From: an uncultured Prevotella sp.
GTDB taxonomy: Bacteria > Bacteroidota > Bacteroidia > Bacteroidales > Bacteroidaceae
Assembly (NCBI GenBank): GCA_900550365.1
Contig: URRR01000006.1
Location: 49,103-113,102, forward strand
Direction: 5' to 3'
Length of the DNA: 64,000 nt
Shown here: in pieces, positions 31,640 to 41,336 of the stretch
How the letters are laid out: each line of letters opens with the position of its first letter
How positions within the stretch are numbered: position 1 is the first letter of the stretch
The notes under the pieces: model-generated
The model's input: the letters and a program-made list of their open reading frames with translations, nothing else
Database searches by the model: none
What the model was told of the DNA's origin: nothing
Translations under genes and position numbers: made by a program

Positions 31640-34615
31640 ATGAGTGAAAACATACCGCAGCAGTGGAGCAAGTTCTATCTGAAGGACGTGACGTTCATGA
31701 ACCTTATGACGCGCCGCATCTTCAACGTGCTCATTGTGGCCAATCCTTATGACGCTTTCATGCTTGAGGACGACGGCCGTATCGACGAGAAAATCTTTAA
31801 CGAATATACTGAGCTTGGCATGCGTTATCCGCCCACCTTCACGCAGGTGAGTACGACGGAGGAGGCTGCCGAGGTGCTCGCCAACACAAGTTTTGACCTT
31901 GTTATATGCATGCCCGGCAATGCGGACAACGACGCCTTCACCGTGGCACGTGACGTCAAGGACAAGTTTCCGGACATTCCCTGCGTCGTGCTGACGCCCT
32001 TCTCTCACGGCATAACGCGCCGCATGGAGAACGAGGACCTGTCTATCTTCGAATATGTGTTCTGCTGGCTGGGCAACACTAACCTCATAATGTCAATCAT
32101 AAAGCTGATTGAGGACAAGATGAACATCGAGCACGACATAGCCGAAGCCGGCGTGCAGATGATTCTTCTCGTGGAAGACAGCATCCGCTTCTACTCGTCG
32201 CTGCTGCCAACGCTGTACAGCTACATCCTCGCCCAGAGCCAGCACTTCTCCGTTGAGGCGCTTAACCCGCACAACGCGGCACTCCGCATGAGGGGTAGGC
32301 CTAAGGTGGTGCTGGCCCGGACGTATGAGGAGGCCATGGCGCTGTATGACAAATACGCCGACAACACGCTCGGCGTGATATCTGACTGCCGCTTTCCGAA
32401 GGACGGAGTGAAGGACCCCGAGGCCGGCCTTAAGCTGCTGCGGGAGATACGCCGGCGCGACGAGTACGTGCCGCTGATACTGCAGAGCAGCGAGACCGAG
32501 AACCGCGCAAAGGCCGAGGCGGAGCATTTCCGCTTCATCGACAAGAACTCCAAGACGATGAACATCGACCTGCGCAACATCATGGAGGAGCACATGGGCT
32601 TCGGTGACTTCATCTTCCGCGACCCTAAGACCCACAAGGAGGTGATGCGTGTGCGCACTCTTAAAGAGCTGCAGGACAACATCTTCAAGATACCTTACGA
32701 CTCGATGCTCTACCACATATCGCGCAACCACATGAGCCGCTGGCTCTGTGCCAGGGCGATTTTCCCCGTGTCAGAGTTTCTTAAGACCGTTACGTGGCAC
32801 AAGCTGCAGGACGTTGACTTGCACCGCAAGATTATCTTTGACGCCATTGTGCAGTACCGCCACATGAAGAACATCGGCGTCGTGGCTGTGTTCGACCGCG
32901 GAAAGTTTGACCGCTACGCCCACTTCGCACGCATAGGCGACGGCTCTCTTGGCGGCAAGGGCCGCGGACTGGCCTATCTCGACAACATAATAAAGAAGCA
33001 TCCGGAGTTTAACGAGCGTGAGGGAGTTACCGTGTCGATACCCAAGACGGTGGTTCTCTGCACCGATGTGTTCGACCAGTTCATGGAGAGCAACAACCTC
33101 TACCAGATAGCTTTGAGCGATGCCAGCGACGAGGAGATACTGCGTCACTTCCTCCGCGCACAGCTTCCGGACAAGTATATAGCCGACTTCTTCACCTTCT
33201 TTGAAGCCACCAACAGGCCGATAGCCATCCGTTCGTCAAGCCTTCTGGAAGATTCCCACTATCAGCCGTTCGCCGGAATTTATTCTACTTACATGATTCC
33301 GAACCTTGACGACAAGTATCAGATGCTGCAGATGCTCGCCGCCGCGATAAAGAGCGTTTACGCGTCGGTGTACTATAAGGACTCGAAGGCCTACATGACG
33401 GCCACGAGCAACGTCATCGACCAGGAGAAAATGGCCGTCATTCTGCAGGAAGTAGTGGGCAAACAGTACGGCGACCGGTACTATCCCAACATATCCGGCG
33501 TGCTGCGTTCGATAAACTATTACCCTATCGGCGACGAGACTTCAGAGGAGGGAATAGCAAGCCTTGCGCTCGGTCTGGGCAAGTATATCGTTGACGGAGG
33601 CCAGACGCTGCGCGTAAGTCCGTATCATCCTAACCAGGTGTTGCAGATGAGCGAGCTGGAGACAGCGCTGCGGCAGACCCAGACACAGTTCTATGCGCTC
33701 GACATGAAGGACGTGGGCGGCGACTTCAAGGTTGACGACGGGTTCAACATCTTGAAGCTGAAAGTGAAGGAGGCCGACAAGGACGGCTCGCTGAACTATA
33801 TCGCCTCGACCTACGACCCGTATGACCAGGTGATACGTGACGGCATCTATGAGGGCGGCCGCAAAATCATCTCGTTCTGCGGAGTGCTGCAGCAGGGCGT
33901 GTTCCCGCTGCCCGAACTGTTGCAGATGTCTATGAAATACGGTGCCGAGGGCATGCGCCGGCCGGTGGAGATAGAGTTCGCCTGCAACGTGAACGCTGAC
34001 CGCACGGGCGAGCTTTACCTGCTGCAGATGCGCCCGATAGTGGACAGCAAGCAGGTGCTCGACGAAGACCTGGCCGCCATAAGCGATTCGCGCTGCCTGC
34101 TGAGGTCGCACAATTCGCTCGGACACGGCATCAGTGAAGACGTTGTAGACGTGGTTTACGTAAAGACAGACGAGAACTTTACCGCGTCTAACAACCCGCG
34201 CATAGCCGACGAGGTGGAGCGAATCAACCGCAAGTTCCTCGCCGAAGGCAAAAACTACGTGCTCGTAGGGCCGGGCCGCTGGGGCTCGAGTGACTATTGG
34301 CTGGGTATCCCCGTGAAGTGGCCTCATATCAGTGCGGCGCGCGTTATAGTAGAGGCAGGGTTGCCCAATTACCGTGTTGACCCGAGCCAGGGCACCCACT
34401 TCTTCCAGAATCTGACAAGTTTCGGCGTGGGATACTTCACCGTAAACACGTATAAGAACGACGGAGTGTACCAGAAAGACGTGCTCGACGCCATGCCGGC
34501 GGTGGAGGAAACGCAGTACGTGCGCCACGTGCGCTTCGACCGTCCGCTGAAAATAATGATGGACGGAATGAAGCAGGAGGGCGTAGTTCTGCTCCCTTCG
34601 GAGGACGGAAATTGA
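31640..34615 (+). CDS. Receiver-like and PEP/pyruvate-binding (ATP-grasp) fusion protein
   Basis: 991 residues. Residues about 25-160 look like a degenerate receiver fold (RRIFNVLIVANPYDAF). Residues about 173-310 look like a second receiver with an acidic pair (ILLVEDS, E179/D180), a possible phospho-Asp249 (GVISDCRFP), Ser283/284 and Lys302 (FIDKNS). Residues about 430-830 are the N-terminal ATP-grasp domain of PEP synthase or pyruvate phosphate dikinase (GSLGGKGRGLAYL, IRSSSLLEDS, GELYLLQMRPI). The phosphohistidine domain and the PEP-binding barrel are missing, so it cannot catalyse the full PPDK reaction. Annotations such as PEP synthase would be wrong in detail. A signalling or nucleotide-binding role is an inference. 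It stands alone between REP copies F and G. Confidence 0.85.
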   Translation: MSENIPQQWSKFYLKDVTFMNLMTRRIFNVLIVANPYDAFMLEDDGRIDEKIFNEYTELGMRYPPTFTQVSTTEEAAEVLANTSFDLVICMPGNADNDAFTVARDVKDKFPDIPCVVLTPFSHGITRRMENEDLSIFEYVFCWLGNTNLIMSIIKLIEDKMNIEHDIAEAGVQMILLVEDSIRFYSSLLPTLYSYILAQSQHFSVEALNPHNAALRMRGRPKVVLARTYEEAMALYDKYADNTLGVISDCRFPKDGVKDPEAGLKLLREIRRRDEYVPLILQSSETENRAKAEAEHFRFIDKNSKTMNIDLRNIMEEHMGFGDFIFRDPKTHKEVMRVRTLKELQDNIFKIPYDSMLYHISRNHMSRWLCARAIFPVSEFLKTVTWHKLQDVDLHRKIIFDAIVQYRHMKNIGVVAVFDRGKFDRYAHFARIGDGSLGGKGRGLAYLDNIIKKHPEFNEREGVTVSIPKTVVLCTDVFDQFMESNNLYQIALSDASDEEILRHFLRAQLPDKYIADFFTFFEATNRPIAIRSSSLLEDSHYQPFAGIYSTYMIPNLDDKYQMLQMLAAAIKSVYASVYYKDSKAYMTATSNVIDQEKMAVILQEVVGKQYGDRYYPNISGVLRSINYYPIGDETSEEGIASLALGLGKYIVDGGQTLRVSPYHPNQVLQMSELETALRQTQTQFYALDMKDVGGDFKVDDGFNILKLKVKEADKDGSLNYIASTYDPYDQVIRDGIYEGGRKIISFCGVLQQGVFPLPELLQMSMKYGAEGMRRPVEIEFACNVNADRTGELYLLQMRPIVDSKQVLDEDLAAISDSRCLLRSHNSLGHGISEDVVDVVYVKTDENFTASNNPRIADEVERINRKFLAEGKNYVLVGPGRWGSSDYWLGIPVKWPHISAARVIVEAGLPNYRVDPSQGTHFFQNLTSFGVGYFTVNTYKNDGVYQKDVLDAMPAVEETQYVRHVRFDRPLKIMMDGMKQEGVVLLPSEDGN

Positions 34616-34663
34616 CATGTGACAATTAAAAATCAGGCATCTTTCACCGCGTCCGGTTACGGG

Positions 34664-34779
34664 CTTGTAACTCGCTGATAATCAGACCGGTTGTAAAAGG
34701 CCGTCTTTTGGTCCGCAAAAGACGGCCTTTTATCGTGTGATTGACGGCCTTTTGGAAAGCAAAAGGCCGTCTATTGGAA
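34664..34779 (+). repeat. REP-like double-hairpin element, copy G
   Basis: GCTTGTAACTCGCTGATAAT flank, then TTGTAAAAGGCCGTCTTTTG, GCAAAAGACGGCCTTTTATC, GATTGACGGCCTTTTGGAAA and GCAAAAGGCCGTC. It is one of the best matches to the common form. Confidence 0.88.
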
Positions 34780-34780
34780 A

Positions 34781-35060
34781 GAAGTTAGAGAAGTTTTGTT
34801 AAGAAGTTAGAGAAGTTTCGTTAAGAAGTTAGAGAAGTTTTGTTAAGAAGTTAAAGGAGTTAAAGAAGTTATCACGCCCTTCGGGCGTTAGAAGTTAAAG
34901 CCATATGCTTCGCTGCTTGCATGACAAATCTCCTTGTCTGCTTGTCTCTTGTTCCTTGTCTGCTAAGCAAATAGAAGTTATCACGCCCTTCGGACGTTGG
35001 AAGTTAAGGCCGAATGCTTCGCAGATTAAGAGTTAAGAATGAAGAATTAAGAAAGCAAAT
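34781..35060. repeat. Composite repeat block before the FAH gene
   Basis: Four AGTTAGAGAAGTT-type units (34781-34860) are followed by AAGAAGTTATCACGCCCTTC GGGCGTTAGAAGTT, then AAAGCCATATGCTTCGCTGC TTGCATGACAAATCTCC. Next come TTGTCTGCTTGTCTCTTGTT CCTTGTCTGCTAAG, a second TTATCACGCCCTTCGGACG, then GAATTAAG-type heptads to 35060. The ACGCCCTTCGGGCGT cassette is a perfect hairpin. Order and parts match the inverse of 12311-12640. No gene is evident in 34616-35192 apart from the promoter. Confidence 0.8.
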
Positions 35061-35101
35061 CTGTTTGTCTGTTTGACGACTGAACAATTATTCGGTTATT
35101 T

Positions 35102-35132
35102 TTTGCCGTTTCATGGAAAAGCATTACTTTTG
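35102..35132 (+). promoter_or_regulatory. Promoter of the FAH-porU-porV-ispF unit
   Basis: TTTG (35102-35105), 19 nt, then TACTTTTG (35125-35132) matches the consensus fully. It leaves a leader of about 55 nt before the start at 35193. Confidence 0.75.
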
Positions 35133-35192
35133 TTTCGGGTATGCATACATGCGCAGCCTGCATACCGTGCAGCCCGTATAAAGATTATAGAT

Positions 35193-35810
35193 ATGAAGAT
35201 TTTTGCAGTCGGAATGAATTATGTCGAGCACAATAAAGAGCTTGACGGAACGTTATATAAACCGGAGGAACCCGTTATTTTCACCAAGGCAGACTCTTCT
35301 TTGTTGAAGGACGGAAAGCCGTTTTTCCTGCCAGACGATCTCGGACGCATTGACTATGAGACTGAGCTGGTAGTACGTATCTGCCGTCTGGGCAAAAGCA
35401 TACCGCAGAGATTCGCCCACAGATATTATGACGCCGTTACCGTAGGCATTGACTTTACCGCCCGAGAGCTGCAGACCCGTCTGCGTGCCGAGGGCAAGCC
35501 GTGGGAGCTGTGCAAGGGCTTTGACGGCGCTGCAGCCATAGGCGAGTGGGTCAGCGTGGACAAGTTCCGCGACATACAGGCCATACATTTCAGTCTTGAC
35601 ATCAACGGCAATACCGTGCAGCAGGGCTGTTCGTCAGACATGTTGTATAAGGTGGACGAACTTATCGCTTACATCAGCCGCTGGTTTACGCTGAAGACGG
35701 GCGACCTCCTGTACACAGGCACGCCAGCCGGCGTGGGCCCTGTAAATATTGACGACCACCTTACGGGGTGGCTTGAAGACCGTAAAGTATTGGAGTTTAA
35801 CGTTAAATGA
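35193..35810 (+). CDS. Fumarylacetoacetate hydrolase family protein
   Basis: 205 residues from ATG at 35193 (MKIFAVGMNYVEHNKELDGT). An ATG at 35073 opens the same frame but lies upstream of the promoter, so it is not used. The FAH fold signatures are PVIFTKADSSLLKDG, YETELVVRIC, GIDFTARELQTRLRAEGKPW, GFDGAAAIGEW and LYTGTPAGVGPV. The family cleaves or isomerises 2-keto acid products of catabolism; the substrate is undefined, and oxaloacetate decarboxylase or tautomerase activity is a frequent alternative. Its stop overlaps the start of porU by four bases (ATGA). Confidence 0.9.
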   Translation: MKIFAVGMNYVEHNKELDGTLYKPEEPVIFTKADSSLLKDGKPFFLPDDLGRIDYETELVVRICRLGKSIPQRFAHRYYDAVTVGIDFTARELQTRLRAEGKPWELCKGFDGAAAIGEWVSVDKFRDIQAIHFSLDINGNTVQQGCSSDMLYKVDELIAYISRWFTLKTGDLLYTGTPAGVGPVNIDDHLTGWLEDRKVLEFNVK

Positions 35811-38800
35811 TAAAACGAGCAGTATTATTGCCATTGTTGTCGGTCATGGTGTTCTGCGCCGTTATGGCGCAGGGCGTGCGGCAAAAGTTCTTCAACCTCA
35901 CGGCTGATGAGGTGAGGATTGACAGCGTGTTGCCGCTTTTCACTCATTCCGTGGCTCTTTCCGGAGCGTGGCAAGACTCTGTTTACACCGTCAGCATCGA
36001 GTATCCTGAGTTTATACTGATGGGCGATGCCGACATTGAGCGCTGCGGCAGGATTGCAGATGAGCCGCTGCCCGCTATGCCTGCCGTTGAGACTAACGTT
36101 GTGGTAGACCGTAAGCGCGGACGTCTTGAAGTGGCTTTCGTGCCGCTTGTCATGCGTGACGGCAGGCAGATGAAGCTCGTAAGCTTCATGCTCGACGTCA
36201 AGTCAAGCCCTAAGGTGAAGGCTCTGGCCGCCTCACGAGCCGCGACGTCAGGCTCGGTTTCGGGCAGATATGCCGACCATTCGGTGCTCGCCACAGGACG
36301 TTGGGCAAAAATACGTGTGCCGGAGACCGGCGTTTACGAGATTACCGATGCCCTGATACGCCGTGCCGGCTTCTCAGACATGAGCCGGGTGAAGGTGTAC
36401 GGATACGGCGGAGCACTGCAGAGCGAGGTTCTGACAGAGCAGGACATCATACAGTTTGACGACCTTAAGGAAGTGCCTACATGTACGGTTGACGGCCACA
36501 GACTGTTCCATGCCCGCGGGCCGGTGACATGGAGCAGCAACACTACTACCCGCCGCACCCGCAACCCTTATTCAGACTACGGCTATTACTTCCTGACCGA
36601 GAGCGACGGCGAGCCGCTTACGGTTGACAGCACGGCCTTCATAGACTCCTTTTACCCCTCTGCCGACGATTATCACGCCCTGCATGAGATAGACGATTAT
36701 GCCTGGTATCAGGGCGGGCGCAACCTGTTTGAAAGTACTCCGATCAGTGCCGGCCGTTCACGCAGCTACACCATTCAGCCGCAACAGGGGCAGGGCGGTG
36801 AACGGGTGATTACCGTAGGCGTAACGGCGGGTCAGGCCGCTTCAGGTCAAATCAGCATAAACGGCTCTGTAGCAGGAACGTTCTCGTTCTCCGGTTTCTC
36901 GGAGTACGACCACGGCAAGGAGGTGTTCCGCACCTACAGTGTGCCCGCATCGGCAACGGCCGACACCGTTACCGTCACCACGCTTTCAGGCGGTCCGGTG
37001 CGTCTTGATTATATATCCGTGTGCTATTCAGTGCCCCGTAGCCGGCCTGTGCTGGCTTCAACATCTTTCGCGCAGCCGGAATACGTATATAATATAACCA
37101 ACCAGGACCATCATGCCGACCCGCAGGCTGACATGGTTATAATCGTTCCCACGTCGGCACGGCTCACTGCTCAGGCCCGCAGACTGGCCGACTTCCATGC
37201 CGCCCATGACAGTCTGAGGATTAATATTGTGCCTGCCGATGAGCTTTACAATGAGTTCTCAAGCGGTACGCCCGATGCAAACGCTTACCGCCGGTACATG
37301 AAGATGCTGTATGACCGTGCACAGACCGAGGCTGACATGCCCCGTTACCTGCTGCTGTTCGGTGACTGCGTTTGGGATAACCGCCTCAATACGTCAGAGT
37401 GCTCGTCGTTGAATGCTGACGACCTGCTGCTGTGTCATGAGAGTGAAGATTCGTTCAACGACGTCAACTGCTACGTTGACGACGGCTTCTTCTGCTGTCT
37501 TGATGACGGCGAGGGCGGCAATCCGCGCCAGACCGACAAGCTCGACGTGGCCGTAGGGCGGTTCCCCGTGCGCAACGAGGCCGAGGCCAAGATAATGGTT
37601 GACAAGACCATAAGCTACATCGAGAACGAAAACGCCGGGAGCTGGCAGAACAAGTTTGTGTTCATGGGTGACGACGGAAACAACAATCAGCACATGGACG
37701 ACGCTGACCGCATGGCTACTCTTGTGGAGAACAGTAATCCGGCATTCCAGGTGGAACGTATAATGTGGGACGCATATAAGCGTGAAAGCACGTCGACGGG
37801 TAACTCTTATCCTGACGTGACGCGACTGATAAAGCAGCGCCAGGAGGCCGGCGCGCTGTTAATGAACTACAGCGGACACGGAGGACAGACATCCCTGTCT
37901 CACGAAATAGTGATTACTCAAAATGACTTCGCCACCTTTACCAACAAGAATCTTCCTCTTTGGATAACTGCTTCGTGCAATATCATGCCGTATGATGCCC
38001 AGCAGGACAACATCGGTGAGGCCGCCGTGCTGAACCAGAACGGCGGTGCCGTAGCTTTCTTCGGTACTACACGCACCGTATATGTTGACCGTAACAGGGC
38101 CATCAACCAGGCTTATCTCGAAGCGTTGCTTACTCCTGATAACGGCAGATATGTCTCGATAGGCGAGGCGCAGAGGCTGGCCAAGAACCAACTGATAACA
38201 TCCAACCGTGACACCACGGTCAACAAGCTGCAATATGCGCTGCTGGGTGACCCCGCGCTCGTGCTCAATGTGCCGCGGCCGGGCGTCGTGATAGACAGTA
38301 TAAACGGTGTTGCGGCAGGCTCGGCCGGCAGCATGCCCCAGCTTGCGGCAGGCTCGCTGGTAACGATTAGCGGGCATATAAGTACTGCCGGAGCTGACGT
38401 GGATGCGTCGTTTACGGGTACGGTGACGGCACAGGTCAGGGATGCGGAGAAGCTTGTCGTGTGCCGGCTTAACAACACTTCGAGCGACGGCGCTGACACG
38501 CCGTTCACGTATTATGACCGCAGCACGGTGCTTTTTAACGGTACCGACAGTGTAAAGGGCGGACGTTTCACGTTCAGGTTTGCCGTGCCTATGGATATAG
38601 ATTACAGCAACGAGACAGGTCTTATCAACGTTCTGGCCGTAAATTCAGTGACAAATGATGTCTACAACGGTTATAATGAGGACTTTACCGTAGGCGGAAC
38701 GGCTCAGACCGCGAACGACGGAATAGGCCCGTCAATCTATTGCTACCTTAATTCTCCGTCATTTGTCAACGGCGGTAACGTCAACACTACGCCTTACTTC

Positions 38801-39376
38801 GTGGCTGAGATATCAGACAAAGACGGACTTAACACAACCGGCAGCAGCATAGGGCATGACCTCCTGCTGACCATTGACGGCGACATGAACAAGACTTACG
38901 TGCTGAACAGCAACTTTGAGTATGACTTCGGCAGCTATACCAAGGGCCGCACGTTCTACAACATACCGGCGCTGACGCCCGGTCAGCACACCCTTACCTT
39001 TACGGCGTGGGACATAATGAACAACTCTTCGAAAGCAGTGCTTGACTTTAACGTGGTAGAAGGTCTTGCACCCAGCCTTTATGACATTGACTGTACGTCA
39101 AATCCCGCGACTACATCTACGACATTCGTCATCACGCATGACCGCTCAGGAAGCAACCTTGATGTTGAGATTGAGGTGTTCGACATCAGCGGCCGTCCGC
39201 TGTGGAAGCACAACGAGAGTGGCGTGGCCTCGTCAGGCACGTACACCGTTGACTGGGATCTGACATCTGACGGCGGCGGAAGGCTTGACACCGGAGTGTA
39301 TATCTATCGTGTGAAGGTAGGCGGTGACGGCAGCGGAATGGTGTCGAAGGCTAAGAAGCTTATCATCATACGTTAA
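35807..39376 (+). CDS. porU: Type IX secretion sortase PorU
   Basis: 1189 residues. Signal peptide (MIKRAVLLPLLSVMVFCAVM) is followed by a long N-terminal beta-rich region, then a gingipain-like C25 peptidase domain. The catalytic His691 is in NYSGHGGQTSLSHE and Cys724 in WITASCNIMPYD, 33 residues apart. Two Ig-like domains follow and the end is a type IX CTD (DTGVYIYRVKVGG, AKKLIIIR). Family knowledge: PorU removes the CTD of secreted proteins and attaches them to A-LPS at the outer membrane. It sits beside porV as in Porphyromonas. No other T9SS gene is in the window. Confidence 0.95.
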   Translation: MIKRAVLLPLLSVMVFCAVMAQGVRQKFFNLTADEVRIDSVLPLFTHSVALSGAWQDSVYTVSIEYPEFILMGDADIERCGRIADEPLPAMPAVETNVVVDRKRGRLEVAFVPLVMRDGRQMKLVSFMLDVKSSPKVKALAASRAATSGSVSGRYADHSVLATGRWAKIRVPETGVYEITDALIRRAGFSDMSRVKVYGYGGALQSEVLTEQDIIQFDDLKEVPTCTVDGHRLFHARGPVTWSSNTTTRRTRNPYSDYGYYFLTESDGEPLTVDSTAFIDSFYPSADDYHALHEIDDYAWYQGGRNLFESTPISAGRSRSYTIQPQQGQGGERVITVGVTAGQAASGQISINGSVAGTFSFSGFSEYDHGKEVFRTYSVPASATADTVTVTTLSGGPVRLDYISVCYSVPRSRPVLASTSFAQPEYVYNITNQDHHADPQADMVIIVPTSARLTAQARRLADFHAAHDSLRINIVPADELYNEFSSGTPDANAYRRYMKMLYDRAQTEADMPRYLLLFGDCVWDNRLNTSECSSLNADDLLLCHESEDSFNDVNCYVDDGFFCCLDDGEGGNPRQTDKLDVAVGRFPVRNEAEAKIMVDKTISYIENENAGSWQNKFVFMGDDGNNNQHMDDADRMATLVENSNPAFQVERIMWDAYKRESTSTGNSYPDVTRLIKQRQEAGALLMNYSGHGGQTSLSHEIVITQNDFATFTNKNLPLWITASCNIMPYDAQQDNIGEAAVLNQNGGAVAFFGTTRTVYVDRNRAINQAYLEALLTPDNGRYVSIGEAQRLAKNQLITSNRDTTVNKLQYALLGDPALVLNVPRPGVVIDSINGVAAGSAGSMPQLAAGSLVTISGHISTAGADVDASFTGTVTAQVRDAEKLVVCRLNNTSSDGADTPFTYYDRSTVLFNGTDSVKGGRFTFRFAVPMDIDYSNETGLINVLAVNSVTNDVYNGYNEDFTVGGTAQTANDGIGPSIYCYLNSPSFVNGGNVNTTPYFVAEISDKDGLNTTGSSIGHDLLLTIDGDMNKTYVLNSNFEYDFGSYTKGRTFYNIPALTPGQHTLTFTAWDIMNNSSKAVLDFNVVEGLAPSLYDIDCTSNPATTSTTFVITHDRSGSNLDVEIEVFDISGRPLWKHNESGVASSGTYTVDWDLTSDGGGRLDTGVYIYRVKVGGDGSGMVSKAKKLIIIR

Positions 39377-39520
39377 GCGGCAGGCCGTAAGCTATTTACC
39401 ATGCCACATTGTACAATAATCCGAAAAAAAATCAGTTATTAAGAAAGATGCCGTTACGTTGACTGACATTGTGAACGCACGGCATCATTATCTACGACAA
39501 TAAGAAAACCAAAAGACACA

Positions 39521-40687
39521 ATGAAGATACGGCTAAGATTATTGCTGACTGTGGTGTCGGCCGTCGTTGCGCTGGGTGCCGGCGCACAGGAGAAGACCGA
39601 CATATTCAATCCTGAGAAAAACTCGGTAACGTCACAGACCATTGCTCCTGACGCCCGTGCGGCCGGTATGGGTGATGTGGGAGCGGCCACCGACCCTGAT
39701 GTCAACTCGCAATACTGGAATCCGGCCAAATATCCGTTCTGTATCAGCCGTGCCGGGGTGGCTCTTAACTACACGCCGTGGCTGCGTCAGCTTGTCAACG
39801 ACATGGACCTTGCCTATCTGGCGGGCTATTACCGCATCGGGGACTACAGCGCCGTGTCGGCTTCGTTACGTTATTTCTCGCTCGGAGAGGTCATGATGGA
39901 CGAAGACGCCGCAGGCATGACTATCAGTCCATATGAGATGTCTATAGACGTGGCTTACTCGCTAATGCTCAGCGAGAAGTTCTCAATCGCCGCGGCAGTG
40001 CGCTGGATTTACTCAGACCTTACTTACGACTATACCGACGACACATCGCCCGGAAGCGCCTTTGCGGCCGACATCGCCTGCTATTATCAGGATTACATAA
40101 TGATAGGCAACCGCGAGTGCCAGCTCGGCTTGGGTCTGAATATAAGTAATATAGGTAGCAAGATAACCTTCGGAGGTGACGACAACAGCGAGTTTATACC
40201 TACGAACATGCGTATCGGAGCGTCACTCATGGTTCCGATTGACGAATACAACCGATTTACTATTGCCGCTGACGCCAACAAACTGCTTATCCCGACGTAT
40301 CCGCTTCAGGAAGACGGCGAGTCAACCGAGGATTATCAGCAGCGTGTACAGAAGGATTATTACGACGTTTCGAGCATCGGAGGTATCTTCAAGAGCTTCG
40401 GCGACGCGCCCGGCGGATTTAAGGAGGAGCTTCAGGAGATACGCTGGAGCGTCGGCGCAGAGTATGTTTACAACGACAAGTTCTCGCTTCGTGCCGGTTA
40501 TCACCATGAGTCTGAGAACAAGGGTAACCGCAAGTACTTCACCTTCGGTGCCGGATTCCGCATGAGCGCGTTCTCGCTTGACTGCGGATACGTGTGGGCT
40601 ACGGCCAAGAGTAACCCTCTCGACCAGACGCTGCGCTTTACTCTCGCGTTTGACATGGACGGAATTAAAGACCTGTTCAGAAGATAA
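39521..40687 (+). CDS. porV: Type IX secretion outer-membrane shuttle protein PorV
   Basis: 388 residues. Signal peptide (MKIRLRLLLTVVSAVVALGA) and a FadL-type beta-barrel. The segment TIAPDARAAGMGDVGAATDP DVNSQYWNPAKYPF is the hallmark PorV/LptO N-terminal motif, and GFRMSAFSLDCGYVWA lies near the end. PorV carries substrate from the SprA translocon to PorU. It follows porU after 144 bp that contain an AT-rich unremarkable spacer, with the same strand and likely the same transcript. Confidence 0.94.
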   Translation: MKIRLRLLLTVVSAVVALGAGAQEKTDIFNPEKNSVTSQTIAPDARAAGMGDVGAATDPDVNSQYWNPAKYPFCISRAGVALNYTPWLRQLVNDMDLAYLAGYYRIGDYSAVSASLRYFSLGEVMMDEDAAGMTISPYEMSIDVAYSLMLSEKFSIAAAVRWIYSDLTYDYTDDTSPGSAFAADIACYYQDYIMIGNRECQLGLGLNISNIGSKITFGGDDNSEFIPTNMRIGASLMVPIDEYNRFTIAADANKLLIPTYPLQEDGESTEDYQQRVQKDYYDVSSIGGIFKSFGDAPGGFKEELQEIRWSVGAEYVYNDKFSLRAGYHHESENKGNRKYFTFGAGFRMSAFSLDCGYVWATAKSNPLDQTLRFTLAFDMDGIKDLFRR

Positions 40688-40720
40688 CCGGCATGCCTGA
40701 CGGCATTAAATGAATATAAG

Positions 40721-41200
40721 ATGAATATCAGAGTAGGTTTAGGATACGATGTCCACCGCCTTGTTGAGGGCCGCGACTTGTGGCTCGGGGGCATCAGGAT
40801 TGAGCATGACAAAGGTCTGCTGGGCCACAGCGACGCTGATGTGCTGATACATGCGATATGCGACGCGCTGCTCGGGGCAGCCAACATGCGCGACATCGGC
40901 TACCATTTTCCAGATACGTCAGAGGACACTTTGAACGTAGACAGCAAGATACTGCTGCGCAAGACCGTAGAGCTTATCGCCACGAAGGGCTATACCGTAG
41001 GCAACATTGACGCCACTGTATGTGCCGAGCGGCCTAAGATAAATCCGCATGTGGAGGCCATGAAGGCCTGTCTGGCAGAGGTAATGGGGACTGATGTCGA
41101 CAATATCTCGATAAAGGCCACTACTACCGAGAAGCTCGGATTTACCGGACGCGAGGAAGGAATGAGCGCATATGCAGTGGCTCTGATAGTGAAGGAATAA
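40721..41200 (+). CDS. ispF: 2-C-methyl-D-erythritol 2,4-cyclodiphosphate synthase
   Basis: 159 residues, normal length. Motifs VGLGYDVHRLVEGRDLWLGG (metal-binding Asp and His), GLLGHSDADVLIHAICDALL, FPDTSEDTLNVDSKILLRKT and the C-terminal KATTTEKLGFTGREEGMSAY are conserved. It performs the fifth step of the MEP pathway. It follows porV by 33 nt. An IspF neighbour of PorV is common in Bacteroidetes. Confidence 0.96.
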   Translation: MNIRVGLGYDVHRLVEGRDLWLGGIRIEHDKGLLGHSDADVLIHAICDALLGAANMRDIGYHFPDTSEDTLNVDSKILLRKTVELIATKGYTVGNIDATVCAERPKINPHVEAMKACLAEVMGTDVDNISIKATTTEKLGFTGREEGMSAYAVALIVKE

Positions 41201-41243
41201 GTCAACGGCCGCTGCCTGCCGCACGGCTTGACACAGACGCAAA

Positions 41244-41332
41244 TACAAAAGGCCGTCTTTCGCAACCCGAAAGACGGCCTTTTATCGTGTAAACGACGGC
41301 CTTTTGCAATGCAGTTTGCCGTCTTTTGCAAA
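41244..41332 (+). repeat. REP-like element, copy H
   Basis: ACAAAAGGCCGTCTTTCGCA and ACCCGAAAGACGGCCTTTTA form the first hairpin. TCGTGTAAACGACGGCCTTT and TGCAGTTTGCCGTCTTTTGC form the second. The TGATAATCA flank is missing. It is placed between the convergent ispF and nadD stops and ends 4 nt from the nadD stop. Confidence 0.85.
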
Positions 41333-41336
41333 ACGT

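Noticed and set aside
33542..34618. 358-codon minus-strand frame opposite the receiver/ATP-grasp gene
   Set aside because: Antisense to a conserved domain; His/Val/Leu-rich composition is typical of shadow frames in this genome.
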